DNA of 46,539 nucleotides from an uncultured Eubacteriales bacterium (lineage in GTDB: Bacteria; Bacillota; Clostridia; Oscillospirales; Oscillospiraceae). Where the stretch lies: positions 1-46,539 of the forward strand of contig URAM01000013.1 of NCBI GenBank assembly GCA_900545815.1. Direction: 5' to 3'. A model generated the notes under the pieces. The model had not been told where the DNA came from. It did no database searches and saw only the letters and a list, made by a program, of their open reading frames with translations. Shown one piece after another: positions 1-6,691 of this stretch (its first letter is position 1; the number at the start of each line of letters is the position of its first letter). The translations under genes were made by a program, and so were the position numbers.

Positions 1-116
1 ATAAGACCTCCTTCCTCCGCGCAGAGCCGTCCGCCTGGGACGCAGCACTGGTAGAAGATGTGACATGCGCCATCCGTCAGGCCACAGACACCATGTGGGC
101 CGGTTACCGGAAATAA
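1..116 (+). CDS. C-terminal end of an unidentified protein (5' end outside window)
   Basis: An open frame enters from the left edge and reads through to a TAA at 114-116, giving about 37 residues that end in ATDTMWAGYRK. I do not recognise the family. A very strong terminator begins 20 bp after the stop, which supports this being the real end of a transcription unit. Whether it belongs to the mobile element that ends at 4138 or to the tissue beyond it cannot be seen. Confidence 0.5.
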   Translation, partial: KTSFLRAEPSAWDAALVEDVTCAIRQATDTMWAGYRK

Positions 117-135
117 AGCAATGCATCACAAGCAC

Positions 136-175
136 AAACCGCCCACCGGAAATTTCCGGTGGGCGGTTTCGTTTT
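136..175 (+). terminator. Intrinsic terminator
   Basis: A near-perfect 15-bp stem (AAACCGCCCACCGGA / TTCCGGTGGGCGGTTT) with a tiny loop is followed by CGTTTT. It sits directly downstream of the partial gene ending at 116 and separates it from the gene remnant that follows. Confidence 0.85.
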
Positions 176-220
176 ATGGCAGATTAAAAGCCGAAGCAGG
201 CACGCACAGCGTCCGCGTAA

Positions 221-679
221 TCACCTCTGCAAACCAGATATTCTCCGGCATATATCATTCTCGCAATTCGGCTACTTCTTTCTCCACAAGAGGAGACCGA
301 GTCATTACTGCAGAAAATATCACTCAATTATACACTTAATACGCCAGCCATCATCACGCTATCTGTGCTTTTCTTACTTTCCGTTCCAGTTCTACAGAAG
401 ATTCGAAAGCTAAACGCCAACGAGCGCATTTGTGTAAAGATTATCAAAAATTGTACTGGCGAAATGGCCTCCTTTTTTATCCCCTTTATATTCTCTTTGT
501 TGACTATAGGAATAGATTGGTATGGGTGGCTAATCTCTTTGCTGATTTATTTGTTTGCTGGATTTATAGTCCTCCAAGCCGATTGGATACATCTTTGCCC
601 GGTCTTCTTCTACTTGAGATATCGGCTATACCAAGCGGAAGATGGTTCTTATGTATTGTCTCGGTTGAATGCAGAATAG
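221..679 (+). pseudogene. KwaA-like small membrane protein, N-terminus missing
   Basis: One frame stays open from 221 to a TAG at 677-679 and reads as a coherent multi-spanning membrane protein of about 150 residues: an opening YSPAYIILAIR segment, a hydrophobic span around NTPAIITLSVLFLLSV, a charged stretch, then FFIPFIFSLLTIGIDWYGW and LISLLIYLFAGFIVLQ spans and a tail with RYRLYQAEDGSY. From memory this matches the small four-helix family that includes KwaA, the membrane half of the two-gene Kiwa anti-phage system; that assignment is by motif pattern only. There is no start codon with a ribosome site: the frame is closed by TAA at 218 and the usual first 15 or so residues are absent. No kwaB-like gene follows; an IS630 element begins 18 bp after the stop. 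I read it as a decayed defence gene. AT content is far above that of the chromosome right of 4138, as expected for acquired DNA. Confidence 0.4.
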
Positions 680-697
680 TTTAATCAGCTCTTATTA

Positions 698-1719
698 TAG
701 CATTTTTCAATAATACAGCAGAACGCTTTAACTTTTGAGAAAAAGTGATATAACAAAGGCAAAGAAGGTGCGTGCAATGCTGCACAACGAAGCTCGAAAG
801 TTGATTCTGGAAGGATATGACAAGGGTATCCGTGTAAAGGAACTGGCAAAGTGCTTTTCAGTAAACACCTGTTCCATCTATCGTTTGCTGAAGCGTCGGA
901 GCGAAACAGGAAGCTACGAAACTCAGACGAATCTGCGTGGAAAGAAGCCCAAATTGTCAGATGCAGATCATCAGCGCATCCTTTCGCTTCTGGAGAAACA
1001 GCCGGATATCACTTGTCTGGAGATCATTGAAACGTTGAATTTGTCTGTCAGCATTGATACAGTCTGGCGTTTTCTTCAGAAAGCAGGATACCGCCGGAAG
1101 AAAAAGTCTCTTCATGCCAGTGAACAGGAGCGTCCCCGATGTGACCGAGAAGAGGAAAAACTGGAACGACCTTATATCTGGGTTCCGTGCAAGTGATCTT
1201 GTATTTCTGGATGAAAGCGGCTGCAATACAGATATGACAAGGCGATATGCCTATTCATTTGGTGGAAGTCGAGCCGTTGACTCCACTCCGCTTTCCAAGC
1301 CAAAGAATACGACGATTCTGTCATCTATCCAGTTGGACGGGGCATTACACTATACGACTTTCTCAGGTGGAACAACTGTAGAACATTTCAAACATTATTT
1401 GAAGGATATTTTGCTGCCTCATCTGAACGGCAATTCTGTTCTCGTGATGGATAATATGAAGTCGCACCATGCAAAGGCAGTAAAAAATCTGCTGGACAGC
1501 TCTGGAATTCGATATACCTACCTTCCACCTTATAGTCCTGACCTGAATCCTATTGAAAAACTCTGGTCGAAGGTAAAGTCTCTTTTGCGCAAATTCAAGG
1601 CAATGTCACTGGATGCTCTTCCGAATGCGATTCAACACGCCTTTCAGAATGTTTCCCCTTCTGACTGTTCAGGGTGGTTTCGTTCATGTGGATATGTGCT
1701 TTAATTTTGAAAACTGCTA
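698..1719 (+). mobile_element. IS630-type insertion sequence with intact terminal inverted repeats
   Basis: The 21 bp starting at 700 (GCATTTTTCAATAATACAGCA) and the reverse complement of the 21 bp ending at 1717 agree at 17 positions. Both ends are bordered by a TA dinucleotide (698-699 and 1718-1719), the target duplicated by IS630/Tc1-mariner elements. Length is about 1.02 kb, typical of the family. One transposase in two overlapping frames fills the interior. The element lies between the KwaA-like remnant on the left and the replication-initiator gene on the right. Confidence 0.85.
777..1704 (+). CDS. IS630-family transposase, two frames joined by a +1 shift
   Basis: The first frame (777-1196) carries an N-terminal helix-turn-helix (residues about 1-55, LILEGYDKGIRVKELAKCFSV and SIYRLLKRR) and a second winged-helix region ending at GYRRKKKSLHASEQERP. 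The second frame (usable from about 1138 to 1704) carries the DDE catalytic core: D in VFLDESG, D in VMDNMKSHH and E in NPIEKLW. The frames join without loss of homology if one base is skipped in CCCC at 1134-1137. That can be a programmed +1 slip (proline tRNA re-pairing on CCC with a slow CGA codon in the A site) or a single-base inactivating insertion. I chose ATG 777 because AAGGTG lies 6 bp upstream; a TTG at 735 in the same frame has no ribosome site. Transposition occurs by cut-and-paste into TA. Confidence 0.85.
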
Positions 1720-2124
1720 TACTTGGATAGTATTTATTTGTGCGGGATTATCCCTATGGGGATTCTCCACATCTGGACTATCCACATCGGGATTTTCCCT
1801 ATGTGGTTTTTCCCTGTGTGGCAAACCTGCTTGTGGAGACTCGTAAATGTCAAACTCCGTGGTGACAAGCCTGCCCTTGCTGTCTCTTCCTCTGTGACGA
1901 ACAAGATAGCCGTTTTTCTCAAGCTCTTTGAGTGCCGAGAGAATGGCGTCGGGACCTTCCTTGCAAATAGCAGCCAGCCCACGGGTGGAGAATTGCCAGC
2001 CATCATTGAACGACAGCATTTTTGAAAGAAGACCGACTGCCTTGAGGGACAGGTTCTTATCCCTTAGATGTGTATTGCCCATGACCGTGAAGTCACGGGT
2101 TTTATTGACGCGATAGACGGACAC
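1717..2124 (-). CDS. Replication-initiator-like winged-helix protein, C-terminus replaced by the IS end
   Basis: 135 residues. The N-terminus (SVYRVNKTRDFTVMGNTHLRD, then SLKAVGLLSKMLS and a helix-turn-helix through residue about 90) matches the helix-turn-helix initiator family common on clostridial conjugative and mobilizable elements. A low-complexity tail with a 5-residue period (HREKP, HRENP, DVDSP, DVENP, HRDNP) follows, and the protein then stops at TAG 1719-1717. That stop lies inside the right end of the IS630 element, so the C-terminal part of the gene was cut off by the insertion. Relatives are usually longer, often over 200 residues. The start is GTG 2124, with GGGTG 6 bp upstream and only 4 bp after the stop of the antirepressor gene. 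Function of the truncated product is uncertain. Confidence 0.65.
   Translation of the reverse strand: MSVYRVNKTRDFTVMGNTHLRDKNLSLKAVGLLSKMLSFNDGWQFSTRGLAAICKEGPDAILSALKELEKNGYLVRHRGRDSKGRLVTTEFDIYESPQAGLPHREKPHRENPDVDSPDVENPHRDNPAQINTIQV
1748..1837 (-). repeat. Six 15-bp tandem repeats inside the initiator gene
   Basis: Six consecutive 15-bp units (1748, 1763, 1778, 1793, 1808, 1823) follow the plus-strand pattern TTNTCCCTATGTGGA with a few changes each. They encode the five-residue repeat in the tail of the initiator-like protein. Iteron arrays located inside the initiator gene are known from lambdoid phage O genes, so they could be the element's origin; that role is inference. Confidence 0.7.
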
Positions 2125-2128
2125 ATAA

Positions 2129-2890
2129 TCACCCTGCCATTTTCGCAGACACTTCAACGCCGCAGATACCAAAGTACCGGATGCGGATAACATCCTTGCC
2201 TTTCGGTGTAAAGTAGGTCTGAGAGCCGGTATATCGGAAGGTCACGAAATCCCGGACAATGAAAAGTCCTTCGTTGCTCTTCTTGTTGTAGGGAAGAAGC
2301 TGACCGGATGGAGAGCGGAACAGATAGCCTTCGTTAAGCAGGAACTTGACAAACTTGCGCTCCGGGATTTTCAGTTCCTTCGCCGTCGTTCGGATATTGG
2401 TGCAGTCATCCGGATTGATGAAGGCGTCAAAGTAGTCCGCCTTCGGTCTTGCAACATTGAGTTCGGCTTCAAGTGCATTGGCACGGTCTCTTTCTCTAAG
2501 CACAGCTTTCGCCATCACCAAGGCAAATGCCGGGTCTTTTTGGATGCGTTCCAGCACGGAGTCTGTCATGTAGCAGCCGGTTTTACGGATCATGGGAACA
2601 ACATCGTCGAACAGCCAGCGTTCAAATTTCTCAGCCGCAGGAAGCTTGCTGCGGACAATGAGACGGTACACATCACCTTCGGTTATGAAAAGCATCTCTT
2701 GCTCACCGCCGTTTGTAAGGATACGCTGTTTCAACGTACCCTTGGCATGACGGGCAACCGCTTCATTCGGTCTGGCATATCCCAATGCTCTTGCAACGTC
2801 TGAGCCGCAGAACAAGAGTGTTTCTCCGTCGAGGATCGTTCTCACCTCACCAAACTGCTCATTCTTGAAGACTTCGATTTTGTTATCCAT
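2129..2890 (-). CDS. Phage-type antirepressor (Bro-N plus KilA-C domains)
   Basis: 253 residues. Residues 1-105 form a Bro-N domain (VFKNEQFGEVRTI, FCGSDVARALGYARPNEAV, ITEGDVYRLIVRSKLPAAEKFERWLFDDVVPMIRKTG). After a charged linker, residues about 150-245 resemble the KilA-C DNA-binding domain (TTAKELKIPERKFVKFLLNEGYLF, GLFIVRDF, TYFTPKGKDVI). Such proteins act as antirepressors or regulators in prophages and integrative elements. ATG 2890 is preceded by GGAAG at a good distance; longer in-frame extensions have no ribosome site. The gene overlaps the upstream Cys-rich gene by 8 bp and is followed after 4 bp by the initiator-like gene, so the three form one minus-strand operon. Confidence 0.85.
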   Translation of the reverse strand: MDNKIEVFKNEQFGEVRTILDGETLLFCGSDVARALGYARPNEAVARHAKGTLKQRILTNGGEQEMLFITEGDVYRLIVRSKLPAAEKFERWLFDDVVPMIRKTGCYMTDSVLERIQKDPAFALVMAKAVLRERDRANALEAELNVARPKADYFDAFINPDDCTNIRTTAKELKIPERKFVKFLLNEGYLFRSPSGQLLPYNKKSNEGLFIVRDFVTFRYTGSQTYFTPKGKDVIRIRYFGICGVEVSAKMAG

Positions 2891-3122
2891 GATTGACTTC
2901 CTTTCCGGCAGCAGATGTGCCACTTTGATTTTTGAGGGTAGAAACGGGATTGCAGCAGTAGGGACACTCTGCAAACACGCAGGACTGATATTTCCAGAAG
3001 GGGCGATGAAAGCGGCAAGTACGGCATTCCGGTATAATGCCCTCGCAGCCGCTATCGAAATGGGAATACGGCGTTTCCTGCATCAAGGCGTCAAATGCCT
3101 TGGCAGAATCTCTTGTGTTCAT
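2883..3122 (-). CDS. Small cysteine-rich mobile-element protein
   Basis: 79 residues. A conserved cysteine cluster occupies residues about 33-58 (PECRTCRFHRPFWKYQSCVF followed by AECPYC), which suggests a small zinc-binding fold. Similar short proteins recur in clostridial integrative elements just ahead of antirepressor or replication genes; I know no function. The start at ATG 3122 has GGAGG 8 bp upstream; an upstream TTG in frame would overlap that ribosome site. The 3' end overlaps the antirepressor start, implying translational coupling. Confidence 0.7.
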   Translation of the reverse strand: MNTRDSAKAFDALMQETPYSHFDSGCEGIIPECRTCRFHRPFWKYQSCVFAECPYCCNPVSTLKNQSGTSAAGKEVNHG

Positions 3123-3150
3123 TGCCTTGACCTCCAATTTGACAAAAATA

Positions 3151-3193
3151 AGCCCCGTTATTGTTCTGCTATGCGCAGTGCAATAACGGGGCT
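3151..3193 (-). terminator. Intrinsic terminator after the double-HTH gene
   Basis: A 13-bp perfect stem (AGCCCCGTTATTG / CAATAACGGGGCT) lies 13 bp beyond the stop of the minus-strand double-HTH gene and is followed on that strand by TTATTTTTG. Genes further along the minus strand (2883-3122 onward) would need read-through or a promoter I cannot identify. Confidence 0.8.
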
Positions 3194-3205
3194 TTGCTAT
3201 ACGAA

Positions 3206-3814
3206 TTATTCTGTTGTATCAAGTCTATCAAGAAAACTTTTGATGAGCAGCGTGTGCTTCCAAGTTTTTCGTGTAATGTCGAAGCTGTACTGAGAAACGA
3301 GGAAATCTATGAGGCTGATCTTTGGTATAAGGAACTTTCCGGAGATATTGAATGATTTGAGCTTCTTGGCGTTGCACCAGCGATGAAGAGAAGTATCGCA
3401 GTAGCCGATTGCCTCAGCCACTTCAACGACGGTCAGCAGATCGCCGTACTGACAAAACTCGTCTTCCATATATTTTCGGAAGCTGGCTCGTTCCTCTTCG
3501 GACATCCTCGTCAGCTCATTCCGATAGGTGACACGCGAATTGTAATGACCAGACCGTTCCTGATACCAGCGATCCGGTGCGCGATAGACTTCCGGGTGAA
3601 GCTCCCGGTCAATCAAATAGAAGATTATATCGTCGGTGCGGATTGTGTACCGGCGAGTTTTCTTGCCCGTATCTTTGCACGGGACTAAACCGTTTTGCAG
3701 AAGATGCAGAGCAGTTGCTTTGCTGATATGGGCGATTTGGTAGAACTGATCTTTCGAGACCGTCTCAGGGTATTTGCGACGGATGGATTCGTAATATTTC
3801 ATGCTTTCAGTCAT
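3206..3814 (-). CDS. Double helix-turn-helix DNA-binding protein of integrative elements
   Basis: 202 residues with two excisionase/MerR-like HTH segments. The first is at residues about 17-62 (VSKDQFYQIAHISKATALHLLQ through TIRTDDIIFYLID); the second is at about 128-180 (LLTVVEVAEAIGYCDTSLHRW through FLIPKISLIDFLVSQ). This architecture is typical of the small regulatory or excision protein encoded next to the tyrosine recombinase of clostridial conjugative transposons. Here no recombinase lies between this gene and the attachment site. ATG 3814 was chosen because AAGGTGG lies 8 bp upstream; a GTG at 3826 overlaps that site. DNA-binding is supported by motif; control of excision or transfer is inference. 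Confidence 0.75.
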   Translation of the reverse strand: MTESMKYYESIRRKYPETVSKDQFYQIAHISKATALHLLQNGLVPCKDTGKKTRRYTIRTDDIIFYLIDRELHPEVYRAPDRWYQERSGHYNSRVTYRNELTRMSEEERASFRKYMEDEFCQYGDLLTVVEVAEAIGYCDTSLHRWCNAKKLKSFNISGKFLIPKISLIDFLVSQYSFDITRKTWKHTLLIKSFLDRLDTTE

Positions 3815-3879
3815 GCGGATAACCACCTTGATTTTGATGTTCGGTATCGGTAGGTATCATCTGCATTGGACTGTGATTT

Positions 3880-3926
3880 CTCCCCGAGTTCTCCCCATCT
3901 TCTCCCCAACGGGCTTTTTTCTCCCC
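3880..3926. repeat. Four CTCCCC direct repeats beside the attachment site
   Basis: CTCCCC occurs at 3880, 3891, 3902 and 3921. The first three are spaced exactly 11 bp, about one helical turn, and the fourth 19 bp further. They lie about 160-200 bp inside the tRNA-derived attachment site. Short phased repeats in this position resemble arm-type recombinase or excisionase binding sites; that is inference. Confidence 0.5.
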
Positions 3927-4082
3927 AAAACCGGATTTCTTTCGAACTCCTTGCTCTGTCTGGGCTTTTGGGATTTTCGACCTTCAAGGGCGGAAAAATG
4001 CTGATTTTTCAAGGGTTTGCAAACTCTCGCATTGTCCGTGAGTTTCCGCCGTTTTCCTTCAAAGTCCGGATAGCGACTCTAA

Positions 4083-4138
4083 CTCGAAATCGTTTGATCC
4101 GCAAGGGTCCGTGGGTTCGAATCCCACCGTCTCCGCCA
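4083..4138 (+). other. attR-like site: 3' half of a tRNA-Ser(CGA) gene
   Basis: From the anticodon loop CTCGAAA (4083-4089, anticodon CGA) the sequence continues as a class II tRNA: 3' anticodon stem, long variable arm (GATCC / GGGTC around GCAA), T-arm with GGTTCGAAT between paired GTGGG and CCCAC, 3' acceptor strand and encoded CCA (4136-4138). The 5' half is missing: upstream bases pair neither with the anticodon stem nor the acceptor stem. A displaced tRNA 3' end that begins at the anticodon loop is the classic scar left at one end of an element integrated by a tyrosine recombinase. The element therefore lies to the left and the intact tRNA gene should be at its other end. Confidence 0.8.
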
Positions 4139-4370
4139 GAAATCACGCCAGTAGTCGGGTTTTCCGGCTGCTGGCTTTTCTCTTTCATTCGGTGCAAAAA
4201 CACGGCTTGCAGGAATTGATGCTGTATGACACGGCAACGAAGCCGGAGTATCGCAGCAGCTTTTGCAGGGAAGGAGATCAGTATGACGAAAAAGCGATGA
4301 GAACAGGAGCGTTCAAACAGTCTAGTTGATCCTTGGGGAAGAACCCTTTGCTGCATCAGGCTTCCATCTA

Positions 4371-4410
4371 AAACAATCTGCTCCATCCAAATGGATGGAG
4401 CAGATTGTTT
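4371..4410 (-). terminator. Terminator of the NSS transporter gene
   Basis: An 18-bp perfect stem (AAACAATCTGCTCCATCC and its complement) with a 4-base loop lies 20 bp past the stop of the minus-strand transporter and is followed on that strand by TTTTAG. The 4139-4370 stretch between it and the tRNA fragment holds no gene that I can support. Confidence 0.85.
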
Positions 4411-4429
4411 CGGCCGTTGCGACCTTGTA

Positions 4430-5758
4430 TCAGAACGCTACATGCTTGAACAGTGCCACGCAGCACAGGATAATGGCCAGGGGCACATAGAGGTAACGCC
4501 CCACGCTGTACCAGAAGGTGCCTCGCTCCCGCTTGCAGCCGGTGTTGATGGCAGAGAGCAGTTCGTCCTTCTTCATCACATAGAACCAGGACACAGCACC
4601 CAGGGTGGCGCCGATGGGGATGATGTAGATGGACACCAGATCCATCCAGGGGCCCCACTTGTCGATGGTCTCCATGCCGATGCCGAAACCCAGGCAGATG
4701 ACGCAGAGAATGACCAGCGCCGCCGTCCGGTTGAGCTTGGGGAACTTGTGGATGAGGGACTCCGCCACTGCCTCGAACATATTTTGCAGGGAGCTGACGC
4801 CGGCGAAGATCATGGCCACATAGAGGATGATGGCAAAGAGCTGGCCGAAGGGGATGTCCTGCAAAATGGTGGGCAGCGTGACAAAGAGCAGGCTGGGGCC
4901 GGCGCCCACGTCCAGGCCGTAGGAGAAGCAGGCGGGGATCATGACCAGAGCGGCCACCAAGGCGGCGATGGTGTCAAACAGCGCCGTGTGCTGTGCCACG
5001 CCTACCACGTCTTCTTCCTTAGAAAGATATGCACCGTAGACGATCATGCCGCTGCCGGTGACGGACAGGGAGAAGAACGCCTGTCCCATGGCCCAGATCC
5101 AGATCATGGGGTCAGCCAGCATCTCCCAGCGGGGGGCGAACATGAACCGATACCCTTCGCCGGAACCGGCCAGGAAGGCCACACGGACTGCCAGAACCAG
5201 GAAGATGATAAAGAACAACGGCATCATAACCTTGTTGGTGCGCTCGATGCTCTTGGCGCCCAGGAACAGGGTCAGCAGGGTGCCCACCACCACGACGATG
5301 TGGAAGGGGATGACGGAGTAAGGTTCCGCGGAGAAGGAGGCGAACCAGGCGGCGGTGTCGGTGTGCATGAGGGTGCCCAGCACCGAGTCCACCAGCGCCT
5401 TCAGGACGTAGGTGACGATGACCGCGTAGCCGATGGCGATGCACATGGAGCCGGCCAGGGGCAGCCAGCCCAGCAGGCCGCCTACCTTGCCCATGGTCTT
5501 GCCCCGGGTGGCCCAGGCGTTCTCGTAGGAGCCCAACGTGCCGGTGCCGGAGCGCCGACCCATAGCGAATTCTGCGGGCAGACCCACGAAGCTGAAGATG
5601 ACCACAAAGAGGAGGTAGATCAGCAAAAAGGCGCCGCCGCCGTTGCTGCCCATCTTGTTGGGGAACCCCCACACGTTGGCCATGCCAACGGCGGAGCCAA
5701 CCGAGGCGAGGATAAAGCCCCATCGGCTGGCGAAATGTTTGGTGTGTTCTTTTTTCAT
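4430..5758 (-). CDS. Sodium-dependent transporter, neurotransmitter:sodium symporter family
   Basis: 442 residues, normal for a bacterial NSS (LeuT/MhsT-fold) transporter. The family's first-helix signature is clear at residues about 10-40 (FASRWGFILASVGSAVGMANVWGFP), including the unwound segment that binds sodium and substrate. About eleven to twelve membrane spans follow. These carriers import amino acids or similar small organic molecules with Na+; the substrate cannot be read from sequence. ATG 5758 has GGAGAG 8 bp upstream; the in-frame ATG five codons earlier overlaps that site. A promoter lies at 5891-5919 and a strong terminator at 4371-4410, so it is a single-gene unit. Its high GC content contrasts sharply with the mobile element to its left. 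Confidence 0.93.
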   Translation of the reverse strand: MKKEHTKHFASRWGFILASVGSAVGMANVWGFPNKMGSNGGGAFLLIYLLFVVIFSFVGLPAEFAMGRRSGTGTLGSYENAWATRGKTMGKVGGLLGWLPLAGSMCIAIGYAVIVTYVLKALVDSVLGTLMHTDTAAWFASFSAEPYSVIPFHIVVVVGTLLTLFLGAKSIERTNKVMMPLFFIIFLVLAVRVAFLAGSGEGYRFMFAPRWEMLADPMIWIWAMGQAFFSLSVTGSGMIVYGAYLSKEEDVVGVAQHTALFDTIAALVAALVMIPACFSYGLDVGAGPSLLFVTLPTILQDIPFGQLFAIILYVAMIFAGVSSLQNMFEAVAESLIHKFPKLNRTAALVILCVICLGFGIGMETIDKWGPWMDLVSIYIIPIGATLGAVSWFYVMKKDELLSAINTGCKRERGTFWYSVGRYLYVPLAIILCCVALFKHVAF

Positions 5759-5890
5759 CGTTTCTCTCTCCATTCAGCCGCAAAAAAATCCACGTGGCCA
5801 TCGGTCAACAGCCACGCAGGAAGGGACGGCTTTTTTCGTTTGGTTGTGCTGTTTACGGGGACTTTTCTGCAAGTCCTCTTTCATTTTTAC

Positions 5891-5919
5891 ATTTTAAAGC
5901 TTTGCTGTGAAAAAGTCAA
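5891..5919 (-). promoter_or_regulatory. Promoter of the NSS transporter gene
   Basis: On the minus strand TTGACT and TAAAAT are separated by 17 bp, 133 bp upstream of the transporter start. The interval 5759-5890 is otherwise an untranslated leader in which I see no known riboswitch. Confidence 0.6.
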
Positions 5920-5961
5920 CCCTACAACGGTGTTTTCCCGTCACAAACACGCAAAAAGCCC

Positions 5962-5990
5962 TTGCAACTGGTCAAAAAATCGTGTATCAT
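5962..5990 (+). promoter_or_regulatory. Promoter of the prolyl-tRNA deacylase gene
   Basis: TTGCAA and TATCAT are separated by 17 bp, ending 43 bp before the ATG at 6034. Confidence 0.6.
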
Positions 5991-6033
5991 ACCCATAAAA
6001 CACCGAAAAGACCAAAAAGGGAGGATGACCGCC

Positions 6034-6534
6034 ATGAACAAAATGGAAACCTACGACTTGTTAAGATCCCGCAACATCTGGCTGGAGATCACCGAGCACA
6101 AAGCCGTCTACAACATGGCGGAGCTGGCGGACGTGGCGCTGCCTTACCCGTCGGCAGACGCCAAGAACCTGTTCGTCCGGGACGACAAGAAGCGCAGCTA
6201 CTACCTCATCACCGTCCAGGGCGACAAGCGGGTGGACTTGAAGGCGTTCAAGAAGCAGCACGGCACCCGTTCTCTCTCCTTCGCCTCCGCCGACGACCTG
6301 CTGGCGCTGTTGGGTCTGGAGCCCGGTTCCGTCACCCCGTTGGGACTGCTCCACGACACGGAACACAAGGTGCAGCTCTATCTGGACGAAGCCTTCCTGG
6401 CCGACCCCGGCCTCATCGGCGTCCATCCCAACGACAACACCGCCACCGTCTGGATGAAGACCCAGGACCTCATCGACCTGCTCCGGGACTATGGCACCGA
6501 AGTCCACGTGGTGCCGGTGGGAGAAAAGGATTGA
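6034..6534 (+). CDS. PrdX/ProX-type prolyl-tRNA deacylase (YbaK/EbsC fold)
   Basis: 166 residues, the full length of a freestanding ProXp-ala/PrdX protein. Recognisable parts are the N-terminal YDLLRSRNIWLEITEHKAV and VALPYPSADAKNLFVRDDKKRSYYLITVQGDKRVDLK, the stretch that carries the conserved lysine and aspartates of the editing pocket, then LGLEPGSVTPLGLLHD and the VHPNDNTATVWM segment. The family hydrolyses mischarged Ala-tRNA(Pro), clearing errors of prolyl-tRNA synthetase. ATG 6034 was chosen over ATG 6025 because GGGAGG at 6019-6024 is 9 bp upstream. A new promoter overlaps its stop codon, so the next gene has its own transcript. Confidence 0.9.
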   Translation: MNKMETYDLLRSRNIWLEITEHKAVYNMAELADVALPYPSADAKNLFVRDDKKRSYYLITVQGDKRVDLKAFKKQHGTRSLSFASADDLLALLGLEPGSVTPLGLLHDTEHKVQLYLDEAFLADPGLIGVHPNDNTATVWMKTQDLIDLLRDYGTEVHVVPVGEKD

Positions 6535-6559
6535 CAGATTCGACAAAATGTGCTATCTT
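6531..6559 (+). promoter_or_regulatory. Promoter of the alpha/beta hydrolase gene
   Basis: Consensus TTGACA (6531-6536), 17 bp, then TATCTT (6554-6559). The -35 box overlaps the stop codon of the deacylase gene. Confidence 0.65.
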
Positions 6560-6569
6560 ATCCCGTAGA

Positions 6570-6672
6570 GAGAGATAGATAGAGTAGAGAGATAAATAGA
6601 GTATAGAATAGAGAAAACGCCAGACGCATGACGCAGAGCAACCGGCCAGCCGGAAGCTCTGCTTTTTTTCTC
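6570..6672 (+). terminator. Purine-rich leader ending in an intrinsic terminator
   Basis: After the promoter comes about 55 bases of GATAGA/TAGAGA-like purine runs (6570-6620), then the hairpin GCAGAGC - AA - CCGG / CCGG - AA - GCTCTGC (6634-6663) followed by seven T. It ends about 20 bp before the hydrolase start. Either it is the late terminator of the deacylase transcript or it attenuates the hydrolase transcript; a hydrolase transcript started at 6531-6559 has to pass it. Confidence 0.7.
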
Positions 6673-6691
6673 TGGAAAGAAGGAATTTGAA

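Noticed and set aside
4219..4330. Short plus-strand frame LYDTATKPEYRSSF.. right of the tRNA fragment
   Set aside because: No ribosome site at its start, no recognisable family, and it only partly escapes other frames; kept as non-coding.
4009..4386. Minus-strand frame with GGDGGIRTHGPLRIKRF, 125 codons
   Set aside because: This is the well-known spurious protein produced by translating the antisense of a tRNA-Ser 3' half; the real feature is the tRNA fragment at 4083-4138.
4391..5998. 535-codon plus-strand frame opposite the NSS transporter
   Set aside because: Antisense shadow with low-complexity Gly/His/Asp content and no family resemblance.
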